Positions 54,360 through 63,383 of a DNA stretch of 64,000 bases are shown here, piece by piece. The notes under the pieces are model-generated. The model was not told the origin of the DNA. It ran no database searches and saw nothing but the letters and a program-made list of their open reading frames with translations. Positions within the stretch are counted from its first letter, which is position 1; each line of letters opens with the position of its first letter. This stretch comes from Bacteroidota bacterium (GTDB lineage: Bacteria; Bacteroidota; Bacteroidia; Chitinophagales; Saprospiraceae). The stretch spans positions 62,001 through 126,000 of the forward strand of contig JAKQHS010000002.1 of assembly GCA_029557915.1 (NCBI GenBank), written 5' to 3'. The translations under genes and the position numbers were made by a program.

Positions 54360-56279
54360 TTATTTTTTATCGGCCACTTCTTCAAACTCTACATCGGTCA
54401 CGTTGTCCCCATTGGCAGAACCCGTTTGCTGGCTTCCTCCCGCCGAACCGGCCGTATCCGCCCCGGCTCCGGCCTGCTGCTGTGCCTGGTAAAGTTCCTG
54501 GCTGGCGGCTTGCCAAACATTGTTAAGTTTTTCCGTTGCCTTTTCAATGCTGGCCACGTCCTTGGCTTTGTGGGCTTCCTTGAGTTCCAGGAGGGCCCCT
54601 TCAATATTCGCCTTGTTCATGGCGGACAGCTTGTCGCCGTACTCTTTGAGCTGTTTTTCAGTCTGGAAGATGAGGGAATCCGCCATATTGATTTTCTCAA
54701 TCGTCTCTTTGGCATTCTTGTCGGCGTCTGCATTGGCTTCCGCCTCCCGTTTCATCCGTTCAATCTCATCCTTGGAAAGGCCGGTGGAGGCTTCGATCCT
54801 TACTTTCTGTTCCTTTCCGGTGCCTTTGTCTTTTGCCGTTACATTGAGAATGCCGTTGGCATCCATATCGAAAATCACTTCGATCTGGGGCACGCCTCGC
54901 GGAGCAGGAGGTATCCCGTCGAGGATAAACCGTCCTACGGTCCTGTTGTCTTTGGCCATGGCCCGTTCACCCTGGAGGATGTGGATTTCAACGGAAGGCT
55001 GATTATCGGCCGCAGTGGAATACACTTTTGATTTTTTGGAAGGAATGGTGGTATTTCCTTCAATGACCGTGTCAAAAACTCCACCCATGGTTTCAATGCC
55101 CATGGACAGGGGGGTGACATCAAGCAGCAATACATCCTTGACTTCCCCGGTCAACACCCCGCCCTGGATGGCGGCGCCTATGGCAACCACCTCGTCCGGG
55201 TTGACGCCTTTGCTGGGTTTTTTACCAAAAAAGTCTTCCACCGCCTGTTGAATTTTGGGGATGCGGGTGCTGCCACCGACCAAAATCACTTCATCAATTT
55301 CATTTTTTGACAGGCCGGCGTCTTTAAGAGCCTGTTCGCAAGGCTTGATGGTCCGTGCTACGAGATGATCCACCAACTGTTCGAATTTTGCACGGCTGAG
55401 TTTGACATCCAGGTGTTTTGGCACCCCATCTACCGCTGTTACATAAGGCAGGGTGATGGAGGTTTCCATCGAGGAGGACAATTCAATCTTTGCCCTTTCC
55501 GCAGCATCTTTAAGCCTTTGCAGGGCCATGGGATCCTTGCGAAGATCAATGGCTTCCTGTTTTTTAAACTCTTCGGCCAGCCAGTCAATGATCACCGCAT
55601 CAAAATCATCCCCACCAAGGTGGGTATCCCCATTGGTGGACTTGACTTCAAATACGCCGTCACCCAGGTCCAGAATGGAAATATCAAAGGTCCCACCGCC
55701 CAGGTCGTAAACGGCAATGGTCATGTCTTTGTGTTTTTTATCCAGACCATACGCCAGGGCGGCAGCGGTCGGTTCATTGATGATCCTTTTTACCTTGAGG
55801 CCCGCGATCTCCCCGGCCTCTTTGGTGGCCTGGCGCTGAGAATCATTAAAATATGCCGGAACGGTGATCACGGCTTCGGTTACTTCCTGGCCCAGGAAAT
55901 CCTCGGCCGTTTTTTTCATTTTCTGAAGTACGATGGCCGATATCTCCTGGGGAGTATAAGCCCTGCCGTCGATTTCCACCCTCACGGTATCGTTGTCCCC
56001 CCGTTTTACCAGGTAGGATAGACGTTTGGTTTCTTCGGTAACCTCGGCAAACCTCCTTCCCATGAAGCGTTTGATGGAGGATATGGTGCGTTTTGGATTG
56101 GTGATGGCCTGTCTTTTTGCAGGGTCTCCCACTTTGCGTTCCCCATTGTCCATAAAAGCAACGATGGAAGGGGTCGTCCTCCTTCCTTCATCATTGGCTA
56201 TGACAGTGGGTTCATTTCCTTCAATGACGGATACGCACGAGTTCGTGGTACCCAAGTCGATTCCTATTATTTTTCCCAT
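54360..56279 (-). CDS. dnaK: Molecular chaperone DnaK (Hsp70)
   Basis: 639 residues, full length. ATP-dependent chaperone working with DnaJ and GrpE, and with HscB-type partners in Fe-S assembly. The N-terminal [13 protein letters not shown], the nucleotide-binding DLGGGTFD and VGGSTRIPK, linker [11 protein letters not shown], substrate domain and Gly/Gln-rich C-terminal tail ending in [11 protein letters not shown] are all present. The gene stands alone with its own terminator; dnaJ and grpE are not adjacent. No CIRCE-like element was seen upstream. Confidence 0.98.
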   Translation of the reverse strand: MGKIIGIDLGTTNSCVSVIEGNEPTVIANDEGRRTTPSIVAFMDNGERKVGDPAKRQAITNPKRTISSIKRFMGRRFAEVTEETKRLSYLVKRGDNDTVRVEIDGRAYTPQEISAIVLQKMKKTAEDFLGQEVTEAVITVPAYFNDSQRQATKEAGEIAGLKVKRIINEPTAAALAYGLDKKHKDMTIAVYDLGGGTFDISILDLGDGVFEVKSTNGDTHLGGDDFDAVIIDWLAEEFKKQEAIDLRKDPMALQRLKDAAERAKIELSSSMETSITLPYVTAVDGVPKHLDVKLSRAKFEQLVDHLVARTIKPCEQALKDAGLSKNEIDEVILVGGSTRIPKIQQAVEDFFGKKPSKGVNPDEVVAIGAAIQGGVLTGEVKDVLLLDVTPLSMGIETMGGVFDTVIEGNTTIPSKKSKVYSTAADNQPSVEIHILQGERAMAKDNRTVGRFILDGIPPAPRGVPQIEVIFDMDANGILNVTAKDKGTGKEQKVRIEASTGLSKDEIERMKREAEANADADKNAKETIEKINMADSLIFQTEKQLKEYGDKLSAMNKANIEGALLELKEAHKAKDVASIEKATEKLNNVWQAASQELYQAQQQAGAGADTAGSAGGSQQTGSANGDNVTDVEFEEVADKK

Positions 56280-56412
56280 TTTTATTTGACTTTATTAATC
56301 TGAAACTCATTAATCAATAGATATGCCAAGGCCAATTTTTGCCAAAACAGGTGATTTAATCCAATAAAATTGAGGGAAATGTCAGTTGAATGATTGGATT
56401 ACTGCCAAAAAG

Positions 56413-57672
56413 TCAGTGGCTCTTAACTACCCTCTTGCCGTTTTTCAGCACAAAATCAACATGATAAATATCCTGTAAATTTTCTATGGGATTGCCCCGG
56501 ATGCCGACGAGGTCGGCGAGGAGGCCATGTTGAATCCGGCCCCGGTTTTTAAGACCCAGGGCATCGGCATTCCCTGAGGTGGCGCTGCGCAGTACCGCTT
56601 CCGGATCCATCCCGTATTCTCCCATCAGGATCAGTTCCCGGGCATTGTCTCCGTGCGGAAAAACCCCGACATCCCCTCCGAAAAGTATATGGACCCCTGC
56701 GGATAGGGCTTCGCGGAAACTTTGGCGCTTTTTCAGGATCTTATCGGGCAAAGGGTCTGTATCTTTTTTCCATCCGGCGTATTGCAATATGGCTTCACCG
56801 GCCGCCAGGGTCGGACAATAGGAAACCCGGTGTTCTTTCATCAATCTGAATATTTCCAAGTCCCCCTCGTCGCCATGCTCAATGGTGCTTACTCCTCCCA
56901 GGACCGCCCTGCGCATCCCTTCTTTTGTTGTGGCATGGGCCACCACTACCCTGCCGCTGCTCTTGGCCGTTTCCACAATGGTCCGAATCTCTTCCTGCGA
57001 AAAAGAAGGCATGGCTTGCCCAAATGGGCCCCAGCGGTAATCGGCATAAATCTTTATTAAATCAGCCCCCTGGCCGATCTGATTACGGACCACCCGGACC
57101 AGATCGAAGGCATCTGCCTCTTCCGCTCCTTGCGGGGGTTTAAAAACAAAACCCTTCGGTCCATAGCTCCCGGAAGCCACAATGGCCCTACCGGCCACCA
57201 GCAAATCGGGTCCGGAGATGACCTGTTTGCCTAAGGCTTGTTTAATTCCCACATCGGCATAATCTGCACCTTCCGTACCCAAATCCCGGAGGGTGGTAAA
57301 GCCTTTGCTTAAACTAGCAAATAAATGATTTGAAGCTCTCAAGACCCGTTCCGCCAGGGATTCCCGGAGTACCTGGTCATTCCAACTGGTTTCATTATAG
57401 GGATGCAGCAGGATGTGGGCATGTCCTTCAATCAGGCCCGGCAGGAGGGTTATTCCGGGCAGGTTTACCGTATCCATCCGGCCAGGATGCCAATCTATGA
57501 CAGGGCCCGCCTCCAGGATCTTGTCCTCCCTGACCAGAACTTTCCAGCCCTCATGCATGCGCTCTCCGTCAAATACCCGGTCAGGTACCAGAAGGGTCAT
57601 TTGAGCCGGCAGGAATTTGATTAAAAACAAACCGGTTAAGGAAAGGAAAAGCCTAGCTGCACACAGAGCCAT
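56413..57672 (-). CDS. Metal-dependent amidohydrolase, exported
   Basis: 419 residues. A hydrophobic N-terminal segment (LFLSLTGLFLIKFLPAQ) suggests export. The amidohydrolase barrel carries the metal motif GLIEGHAHILLHP, the carboxylated-lysine region ADLIKIYADY, VVAHATTKEGMRRA with the metal histidine, STIEHGDEGD and FGGDVGVFPHGDN. Resembles imidazolonepropionase-like and prolidase-type Xaa-Pro dipeptidases of the amidohydrolase superfamily. Substrate unknown. Confidence 0.88.
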   Translation of the reverse strand: MALCAARLFLSLTGLFLIKFLPAQMTLLVPDRVFDGERMHEGWKVLVREDKILEAGPVIDWHPGRMDTVNLPGITLLPGLIEGHAHILLHPYNETSWNDQVLRESLAERVLRASNHLFASLSKGFTTLRDLGTEGADYADVGIKQALGKQVISGPDLLVAGRAIVASGSYGPKGFVFKPPQGAEEADAFDLVRVVRNQIGQGADLIKIYADYRWGPFGQAMPSFSQEEIRTIVETAKSSGRVVVAHATTKEGMRRAVLGGVSTIEHGDEGDLEIFRLMKEHRVSYCPTLAAGEAILQYAGWKKDTDPLPDKILKKRQSFREALSAGVHILFGGDVGVFPHGDNARELILMGEYGMDPEAVLRSATSGNADALGLKNRGRIQHGLLADLVGIRGNPIENLQDIYHVDFVLKNGKRVVKSH

Positions 57673-57788
57673 GTCACAATTTAAAAATTAAAGGCCTTGA
57701 TCGGAAAAGTATTATAGGCGGGACGAGGGGGGGGGCAGCACAAAATGATTCGTCCCCGGGCTTGAGCCTTTAAAAATCCGGAAAGGTT

Positions 57789-58010
57789 TCAGGTTTCAAA
57801 CACGGTGATCCTGACCGGAGTGCCCCACATAAAAATGGACAGGTCCTCCTCCGCCGGCACTACCCGGCAGCTCACCTGCCTGCCCTTTGTTTTCAACTGG
57901 TCGGGCATATGAATGGGTCTGTATTTTTTGCCATCCGGGGTGATGATGGCCCAAAATCCGGTACCCAGATCAATATACTCAACCGTTCCGGTTATCTTGA
58001 TGGACTTCAT
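57789..58010 (-). CDS. Small conserved-type beta protein, unknown function
   Basis: 73 residues. SIKITGTVEYIDLGTGFWAIITPDGKKYRPIHMPDQL reads as a small beta-barrel, OB-like. No signal peptide. Between the S24 regulator and the amidohydrolase on the same strand. A G-run (nine G near 57729) lies in the 116-base gap after it. Confidence 0.65.
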   Translation of the reverse strand: MKSIKITGTVEYIDLGTGFWAIITPDGKKYRPIHMPDQLKTKGRQVSCRVVPAEEDLSIFMWGTPVRITVFET

Positions 58011-58032
58011 CGTACAAATGAGGAGGATTTAT

Positions 58033-58857
58033 TCAGACTTTTTCAATTTTTTCGATGGTTTGTTTTAAAAACCGGATCATTTCCTGCTGTTCCCTGACCG
58101 TTTCCTGGAGGGAGGCAACCGCCGGAGCAAGCGGATTGGCATAAGGGACATGGCAAAACGCGCTGATCCTTGCCCTCACATACCAGACTTCACGAATGTC
58201 TGCCGCAGCCAGCATATAGGATTGATAGCCGGGATTGTCGGATTGCAAACAAAGTGCTTGTTGTTGCCGGAGAAGATTTTTTACACGCTTTACCACTACA
58301 TCGGTCCAGGTCACGATCACATAAACCTGGTCATCCTTGATGCCCTGCATCCATTGGCTGGGTTCGAGATAGCTGCATACCACCTTGTCCCCTTCTTCCA
58401 GGACAGGCTCCATGCTTTTGCCGGAGACATCAAAAGACCGATGGGTACCCTGGCTATACCTGAAGTCAGGAAGGGAATATGTAGGCAATTCACTATAAAA
58501 AACAGGATCAGCCAGGTCACTCACGTAACCGGCTTGGGCAGGTACCGGGACATGAACGATCCGCTCTTCATTGTGCGCATCGGTCACCACCGTGAGGATC
58601 CTGAGTTCATGCCTGGGATAGTCTTCCATATTAAATATTGATCCCTTGCCGGTAAGCAGGTAGGTAAGGTTCAGATCGTAGATTTCACTGGCTTTTTTCA
58701 AGACTTCCTGCCCGGGCTCTTTCCGGTCATTGATGATCTGGGCCAGCGTTTCCGGAAGATAATCGATGGATAAGGAAAACTGACGGAAGGAATTGATCTT
58801 TCCCTTGGTCTTCAACAGTTCAATACACTCCGCAAATCGTTCCGAAACCGTTTTCAT
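58033..58857 (-). CDS. HTH regulator with LexA/CI-like S24 peptidase domain
   Basis: 274 residues from ATG 58857. N-terminal XRE-like helix-turn-helix (FRQFSLSIDYLPETLAQIIN, ASEIYDLNLTYLLTG). The C-terminal S24 domain has the catalytic serine in SGKSMEPVLEEGDKVVC and the lysine in TDVVVKRVKN, so self-cleavage is possible, as in phage CI and LexA. A short coiled coil ends the protein (LQETVREQQEMIRFLKQTIEKIEK). No phage genes are nearby. May respond to DNA damage or stress. Confidence 0.88.
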   Translation of the reverse strand: MKTVSERFAECIELLKTKGKINSFRQFSLSIDYLPETLAQIINDRKEPGQEVLKKASEIYDLNLTYLLTGKGSIFNMEDYPRHELRILTVVTDAHNEERIVHVPVPAQAGYVSDLADPVFYSELPTYSLPDFRYSQGTHRSFDVSGKSMEPVLEEGDKVVCSYLEPSQWMQGIKDDQVYVIVTWTDVVVKRVKNLLRQQQALCLQSDNPGYQSYMLAAADIREVWYVRARISAFCHVPYANPLAPAVASLQETVREQQEMIRFLKQTIEKIEKV

Positions 58858-59042
58858 ATTAAAAAAAAGTGAAATATGTTTTCGGCTCAAATATAAGCAA
58901 AAGGAAGATTTGACCAAATAAAATGTAAAATATTTTCCGCGTGCCTAATGTCAGCCAGAACTAATGAAACGGCCGGCAGAAGACCGGAAGTTTACGGATC
59001 TGCCCGGAGGGTCGTATCGTTCAGGAAGAATCCGGTTTTCCG

Positions 59043-59801
59043 TCAAATCGAAGAGGCGATGCGGAGAAAGTCATCGGCGTCGAGGGAAGCCCCCCCTACG
59101 AGGGCCCCGTCCACGTCAGGCTGTACAAACAGGTCTCTGGCGTTGGACCCTTTTACGCTTCCTCCATAGAGTATCCGTGTAGCGGCTGCGACTGCCTCGC
59201 TGTAATGAATGGCTATTCGATGGCGGATGAAGGCATGCATGTCCTGGGCCTGTTCAGGGCTTGCCGTGACCCCGGTACCAATGGCCCAGATGGGTTCATA
59301 GGCGATCACCACTTCTTTAAACTGTTCCGGACTAAGGTGAAATAAGCCTTTTTCCAGTTGGTGGGCTACAAAATCATTTTGACCTGATCCTTCCCTGACC
59401 GTCAGGGGCTCACCCACACAATAAATGGGGATCAGGCCCTGGCCGAGGGCCGCTTTTACTTTTTGAGCCAGAAGAGCATCCGTTTCGGCGAAATATTGCC
59501 TGCGTTCGGAGTGCCCGAGAACCACGAAAGGAATCCTGCAGGAACGGATCATGGACGCAGAGATTTCTCCGGTGAAGGCACCCTTGGTTTCCTGGTGGCA
59601 ATTTTGCACACCCACTTCGATGGGCGAATGGACGGATTGAAGGTAATTCTGCACAGCCAGGGCATGCAGAAAGGGTGGAATGACCACCATCCGGGGTTCG
59701 TGATGGGTGTACGCTTTGGCCAGTTTTTCGACCAGTTCCATCCCTTCGTCGAGTCCCAGGTTCATCTTCCAGTTGCCGGCAACGATTTTATCGCGCTTCA
59801 T
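59043..59801 (-). CDS. tpiA: Triosephosphate isomerase
   Basis: 252 residues. Interconverts dihydroxyacetone phosphate and glyceraldehyde 3-phosphate in glycolysis. VAGNWKMN with the catalytic lysine, LGHSERRQYF with the catalytic histidine, AYEPIWAIGTG with the catalytic glutamate, and GGSVKGSNA phosphate loop are all intact. Divergent from ppk1 with a 100-base gap that holds promoter elements for both. Confidence 0.97.
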   Translation of the reverse strand: MKRDKIVAGNWKMNLGLDEGMELVEKLAKAYTHHEPRMVVIPPFLHALAVQNYLQSVHSPIEVGVQNCHQETKGAFTGEISASMIRSCRIPFVVLGHSERRQYFAETDALLAQKVKAALGQGLIPIYCVGEPLTVREGSGQNDFVAHQLEKGLFHLSPEQFKEVVIAYEPIWAIGTGVTASPEQAQDMHAFIRHRIAIHYSEAVAAATRILYGGSVKGSNARDLFVQPDVDGALVGGASLDADDFLRIASSI

Positions 59802-59817
59802 ATTTTTTTAATTTCGG

Positions 59818-59825
59818 CAAAGGTA
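59818..59825 (-). promoter_or_regulatory. -7 element of tpiA
   Basis: On the minus strand TACCTTTG (TAnnTTTG) ends 16 bases before the tpiA start codon; -33 partner not clear. Confidence 0.4.
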
Positions 59826-59853
59826 AAAAAGTGGGGCTATTCCCATACCGCAG

Positions 59854-59884
59854 TTTGGAATATCGAAGCGGTACGTTTACTTTG
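59854..59884 (+). promoter_or_regulatory. Probable promoter of ppk1
   Basis: TTTG at 59854-59857, 19-base spacer, TTACTTTG at 59877-59884 (one mismatch to TAnnTTTG). The ppk1 ATG is 18 bases further on. Confidence 0.45.
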
Positions 59885-59901
59885 TAGCCACTGCAATAAA
59901 C

Positions 59902-61965
59902 ATGAAGCCCTCAAACCTTCCCCTGATAGAACGGGATCTTAGCTGGTTGTCCTTCAACCACCGTGTGCTCCAGGAAGCGAAAGACCCGACCGTTCCTCTT
60001 TTGGATCGTTTGAAGTTTATGGCTATTTATTCTTCCAACCTGGAAGAATTTTTCCGGGTCCGGGTGGCCCAGATCATGAACCTGCTGCGGGTGGGAAGGG
60101 GTACGCGCAAAGCGCTTTCCTTCGATCCTGAGCGGCTGATCAAGTCGATCATGAAGGTAGTCAACCAACACCAGCAGGAACTCACCACCCTTTTTAACAA
60201 ACAATTGCTGCCGGAACTCCGGTTTAATGGTATTCATATCCTGAATCCGGAGATGCTGAATGCTGAGCAACTGGATTTTGTAGACAATTATTTTAAAGAG
60301 AGCCTGCAGGCCTTCGTTCAACCCATCCTCCTGGTGGACAGCAAGATCAAACCTTTCCTGAACAGCGGGGCCCTCTATCTGTATCTCCATTTGCTGGACC
60401 GCTCAAAAAATAAAAAGAAAGATCATTTTGCCATCGTGCGCGTGCCTTCCGACCAGTTACCGCGGTTCGTCATCCTCCCCGAAACCAAAAAAGGGGAGCA
60501 CCAGGTGATGATCCTCGATGATGTGGTCCGGCTCTGTGTAAAATATATTTTTCCAGGCTTTATCCTAAAAGACAGTTATTCCATAAAACTGACCCGGGAT
60601 TCCGAACTGTACATCGACGATGAGACCCAGGGCGACCTGGTAGCCAAAATCAAAAAAAGCCTGGCAAAAAGAAATGTGGGGCCGGCCTCCAGGCTGGTCT
60701 ATGACCGCAACATGCCGGGGACCATGCTCAACCTGCTGAAAAAGACCTTTGACATGCATGACGTGGATGTGATCCCGGAGGGAAAATATCACAATAATTT
60801 TGACTTTTTCAAATTGCCCGACTTTGGAAAAAAATACCTGAAGGAACCGGCCCTACCCCAGCTTCCCTACCCCGCCCTGGAAGAATCCGAAGACCTTTTC
60901 AGCGAGATCCGGAAACGGGACCATATGATCCATGTTCCTTACCACAAATACGAGTCGGTGATCCGGTTCTTTGAGGAAGCATCCAAGGACAGCGCGGTCA
61001 CCCATATCAAAGTGGTGCAATACCGCGTGGCCAGGGAATCCAGGATCATGGAGGCGCTCATCGATGCTGCGCGGGAAGGGAAAAAAGTCTCCGTCTTCAT
61101 CGAGGTCAAGGCGCGCTTTGATGAAGAAGCCAACCTGAGATGGGGCGAAAAGCTGGAAAAAGCCGGAGTCCTTGTCAAATACAGTTTCCCTGAGCTAAAG
61201 GTCCATAGCAAGATTGCCTGGATCCGGCGTATGGAAAATAAAAAAGCCAAACAATATGCCTACCTGAGTACGGGCAATTTCAATGAAGATACCGCGCTGG
61301 TTTATTCCGATCTGGGTTTGTTTACCGCGGATGGCCGGCTCACCCATGAGGTGAAAAAGATATTTGATTACCTCGAGTCCGGCCAGATACCCACCGCCCC
61401 GTTCAAGCACCTGTTGGTCGGTAAAAACAATCTGCGGGAAGAATTGTCCAACCTGCTTGATTTTGAAATCTCCCAGGCCAAAGCCGGGAAACCAGCCGAG
61501 ATCATCATCAAACTCAACAGCCTGGAGGACAAGGACATCATCCGGCATCTCTATCAATGCAGCCGGGCCGGGGTGAAAGTAAAACTGATCATACGCGGCA
61601 TTTGTTGCATCCAGCCCTCTAAGAAAAAACTCAGTGAAAACATAGAAGCAATCAGCATTGTGGACCGGTACCTGGAACATGCCCGGATCTTTTTATTTCA
61701 CCATGGAGGCAGGGAAAAAATCTATTGCTCCTCGGCCGACTGGATGGAGAGAAACCTCAGTTTCCGCATTGAGACCGCATTCCCCGTCTACGATCCTAAA
61801 ATCCGGGAGCAGATCAAACATCTGCTTTATCTGCAATGGAAAGACAATGTAAAGGCCCGCGACCTCGCGCACCAAAACACCAATCCTTACCGGCGCAACG
61901 GTTCCTCCATTTCCATCCGATCCCAACTGGAAACCTACAGCTATTTTAAGAACAGCGCCAAATGA
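59902..61965 (+). CDS. ppk1: Polyphosphate kinase 1
   Basis: 687 residues. Membrane-associated enzyme that builds polyphosphate from ATP through a phosphohistidine. The N-terminal domain has DLSWLSFNHRVLQEA and IYSSNLEEFFRVRVAQ; the phospholipase D-like catalytic domains carry KVHSKIAWIRR with the autophosphorylated histidine, and FLFHHGGREKIYCSSADWMERNL with the second histidine. Normal length. The start follows a Bacteroidota promoter. Confidence 0.96.
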   Translation: MKPSNLPLIERDLSWLSFNHRVLQEAKDPTVPLLDRLKFMAIYSSNLEEFFRVRVAQIMNLLRVGRGTRKALSFDPERLIKSIMKVVNQHQQELTTLFNKQLLPELRFNGIHILNPEMLNAEQLDFVDNYFKESLQAFVQPILLVDSKIKPFLNSGALYLYLHLLDRSKNKKKDHFAIVRVPSDQLPRFVILPETKKGEHQVMILDDVVRLCVKYIFPGFILKDSYSIKLTRDSELYIDDETQGDLVAKIKKSLAKRNVGPASRLVYDRNMPGTMLNLLKKTFDMHDVDVIPEGKYHNNFDFFKLPDFGKKYLKEPALPQLPYPALEESEDLFSEIRKRDHMIHVPYHKYESVIRFFEEASKDSAVTHIKVVQYRVARESRIMEALIDAAREGKKVSVFIEVKARFDEEANLRWGEKLEKAGVLVKYSFPELKVHSKIAWIRRMENKKAKQYAYLSTGNFNEDTALVYSDLGLFTADGRLTHEVKKIFDYLESGQIPTAPFKHLLVGKNNLREELSNLLDFEISQAKAGKPAEIIIKLNSLEDKDIIRHLYQCSRAGVKVKLIIRGICCIQPSKKKLSENIEAISIVDRYLEHARIFLFHHGGREKIYCSSADWMERNLSFRIETAFPVYDPKIREQIKHLLYLQWKDNVKARDLAHQNTNPYRRNGSSISIRSQLETYSYFKNSAK

Positions 61966-61998
61966 TATTGGCGCCGAATTCACTAATTTCGGCCTGTC

Positions 61999-63333
61999 AT
62001 GATTACAGCCCTATCCCCGATTGACGGCAGGTACCATTCTTTGTGCGCTCCCCTGGGGGAATATTTTTCAGAATACGCCCTCATCAAAAACAGGGTATAT
62101 ATTGAAATCGAATATTTCCGTGCTTTGACCGGACTTGGATTGCCTCCCTTGGCAGGAGCTGAAAAACACCTGGACTTGCTTTCTGACCTCTTCGCCCGCT
62201 TCAATGAGACCGAAGCACTCCGGATCAAGGAGATTGAAAAGGTGACGAATCACGACGTCAAGGCCGTCGAATATTATCTCCGGGAAAAAATCAAAAACAG
62301 CCCGCTTGAGCCTTATTCCGAATTCATTCATTTCGGCCTTACCTCCCAGGACATCAACAATACGGCCCAACCCTTCGCCCTCCACCGGAGCAACCAGGAG
62401 TTTTTATTCCCCCTCGCTGAGGAAGTGATCCGGGCCATGGATGGAAAAGCACACCAGTGGAAGGACCAGGCCATGCTGGCCCATACCCATGGCCAGCCGG
62501 CTAGTCCGACTACCCTGGGCAAAGAGATCAAAGTATTTGTGGAGAGGCTCAGGGGGCAGTTTGCCTTGCTCAGGGATATCCCGGTAACGGCCAAATTTGG
62601 CGGCGCCACAGGTAATTTTAACGCCCACCAGGTCAGTTTTCCCGGGATCGACTGGCACGGGTTTGCAGATCATTTTGTGTCAGGTCTTGGCCTGGACCGG
62701 ATCCGATGGACCACCCAGATCGAGCCTTATGATTACCTCGCCGCATACTGCCATGCCTGGTGCCGGATCAATACCATCCTGCTGGATTTCTGCAGGGACC
62801 TCTGGATGTATATCTCCATGAACTATCTCAGCCAGAAAGTGATCCGGGATGAAGTGGGTTCTTCCGCCATGCCGCATAAAGTAAATCCGATAGATTTTGA
62901 GAATGCCGAGGGCAACCTGGGTATCGCCAATGCCCTTTTCACCCATCTGGCCGGCAAATTGCCCATATCCCGCCTGCAGCGGGACCTCACCGACAGCACG
63001 GTTCTGAGAAACCTGGGGGTGCCCCTCGCCCATACGACCATCGCCTTCAAATCCATCCTCAAGGGATTGACCAAGATAGAAGCTAACAACCTTGCCCTCC
63101 ATGATGCACTTGGTAAAAGCTGGGTGGTGGTTGCGGAAGGCATTCAAACCGTTTTGCGCCGGGAAGGAATAAAAGGGTCCTACGAACTGCTCAAAGAATT
63201 AACCCGGGGCAGGGATGAAATTTCAGAATCGGACTTCAGGGAATTCATCGCCCAATTGCCGGTGCCCCTGCACATCAAAGAGGAATTGTTGCAGATCACC
63301 CCTTTCAACTATACCGGGGATACGGAATTTTAA
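61999..63333 (+). CDS. purB: Adenylosuccinate lyase
   Basis: 444 residues. Cleaves SAICAR and adenylosuccinate in purine synthesis. Starts MITALSPIDGRY, followed by FGLTSQDINNTAQP, HTHGQPASPTTLGKE with the catalytic histidine, and SSAMPHKVNPIDFENAEGN, the fumarase-family signature with the catalytic serine. This is the E. coli-like long PurB type. Follows ppk1 by 33 bases on the same strand. Confidence 0.96.
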   Translation: MITALSPIDGRYHSLCAPLGEYFSEYALIKNRVYIEIEYFRALTGLGLPPLAGAEKHLDLLSDLFARFNETEALRIKEIEKVTNHDVKAVEYYLREKIKNSPLEPYSEFIHFGLTSQDINNTAQPFALHRSNQEFLFPLAEEVIRAMDGKAHQWKDQAMLAHTHGQPASPTTLGKEIKVFVERLRGQFALLRDIPVTAKFGGATGNFNAHQVSFPGIDWHGFADHFVSGLGLDRIRWTTQIEPYDYLAAYCHAWCRINTILLDFCRDLWMYISMNYLSQKVIRDEVGSSAMPHKVNPIDFENAEGNLGIANALFTHLAGKLPISRLQRDLTDSTVLRNLGVPLAHTTIAFKSILKGLTKIEANNLALHDALGKSWVVVAEGIQTVLRREGIKGSYELLKELTRGRDEISESDFREFIAQLPVPLHIKEELLQITPFNYTGDTEF

Positions 63334-63335
63334 AA

Positions 63336-63361
63336 AAAATTGTTCCGGAATGAACAATTTT
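63336..63361 (+). terminator. Possible terminator after purB
   Basis: AAAATTGTTC-CGGAAT-GAACAATTTT is a perfect 10-bp inverted repeat immediately after the purB stop, preceded by A-run and followed by GTTTG. The stem is AT-rich and the T-run short, so termination strength is uncertain. Confidence 0.45.
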
Positions 63362-63383
63362 GTTTGAATATCCTTTCAGTTGA

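Noticed and set aside
58964-59182. Plus-strand ORFs rich in Arg between the S24 regulator and tpiA
   Set aside because: They run into the antisense of tpiA and show no motif; the 185-base gap 58858-59042 holds nothing I can support.
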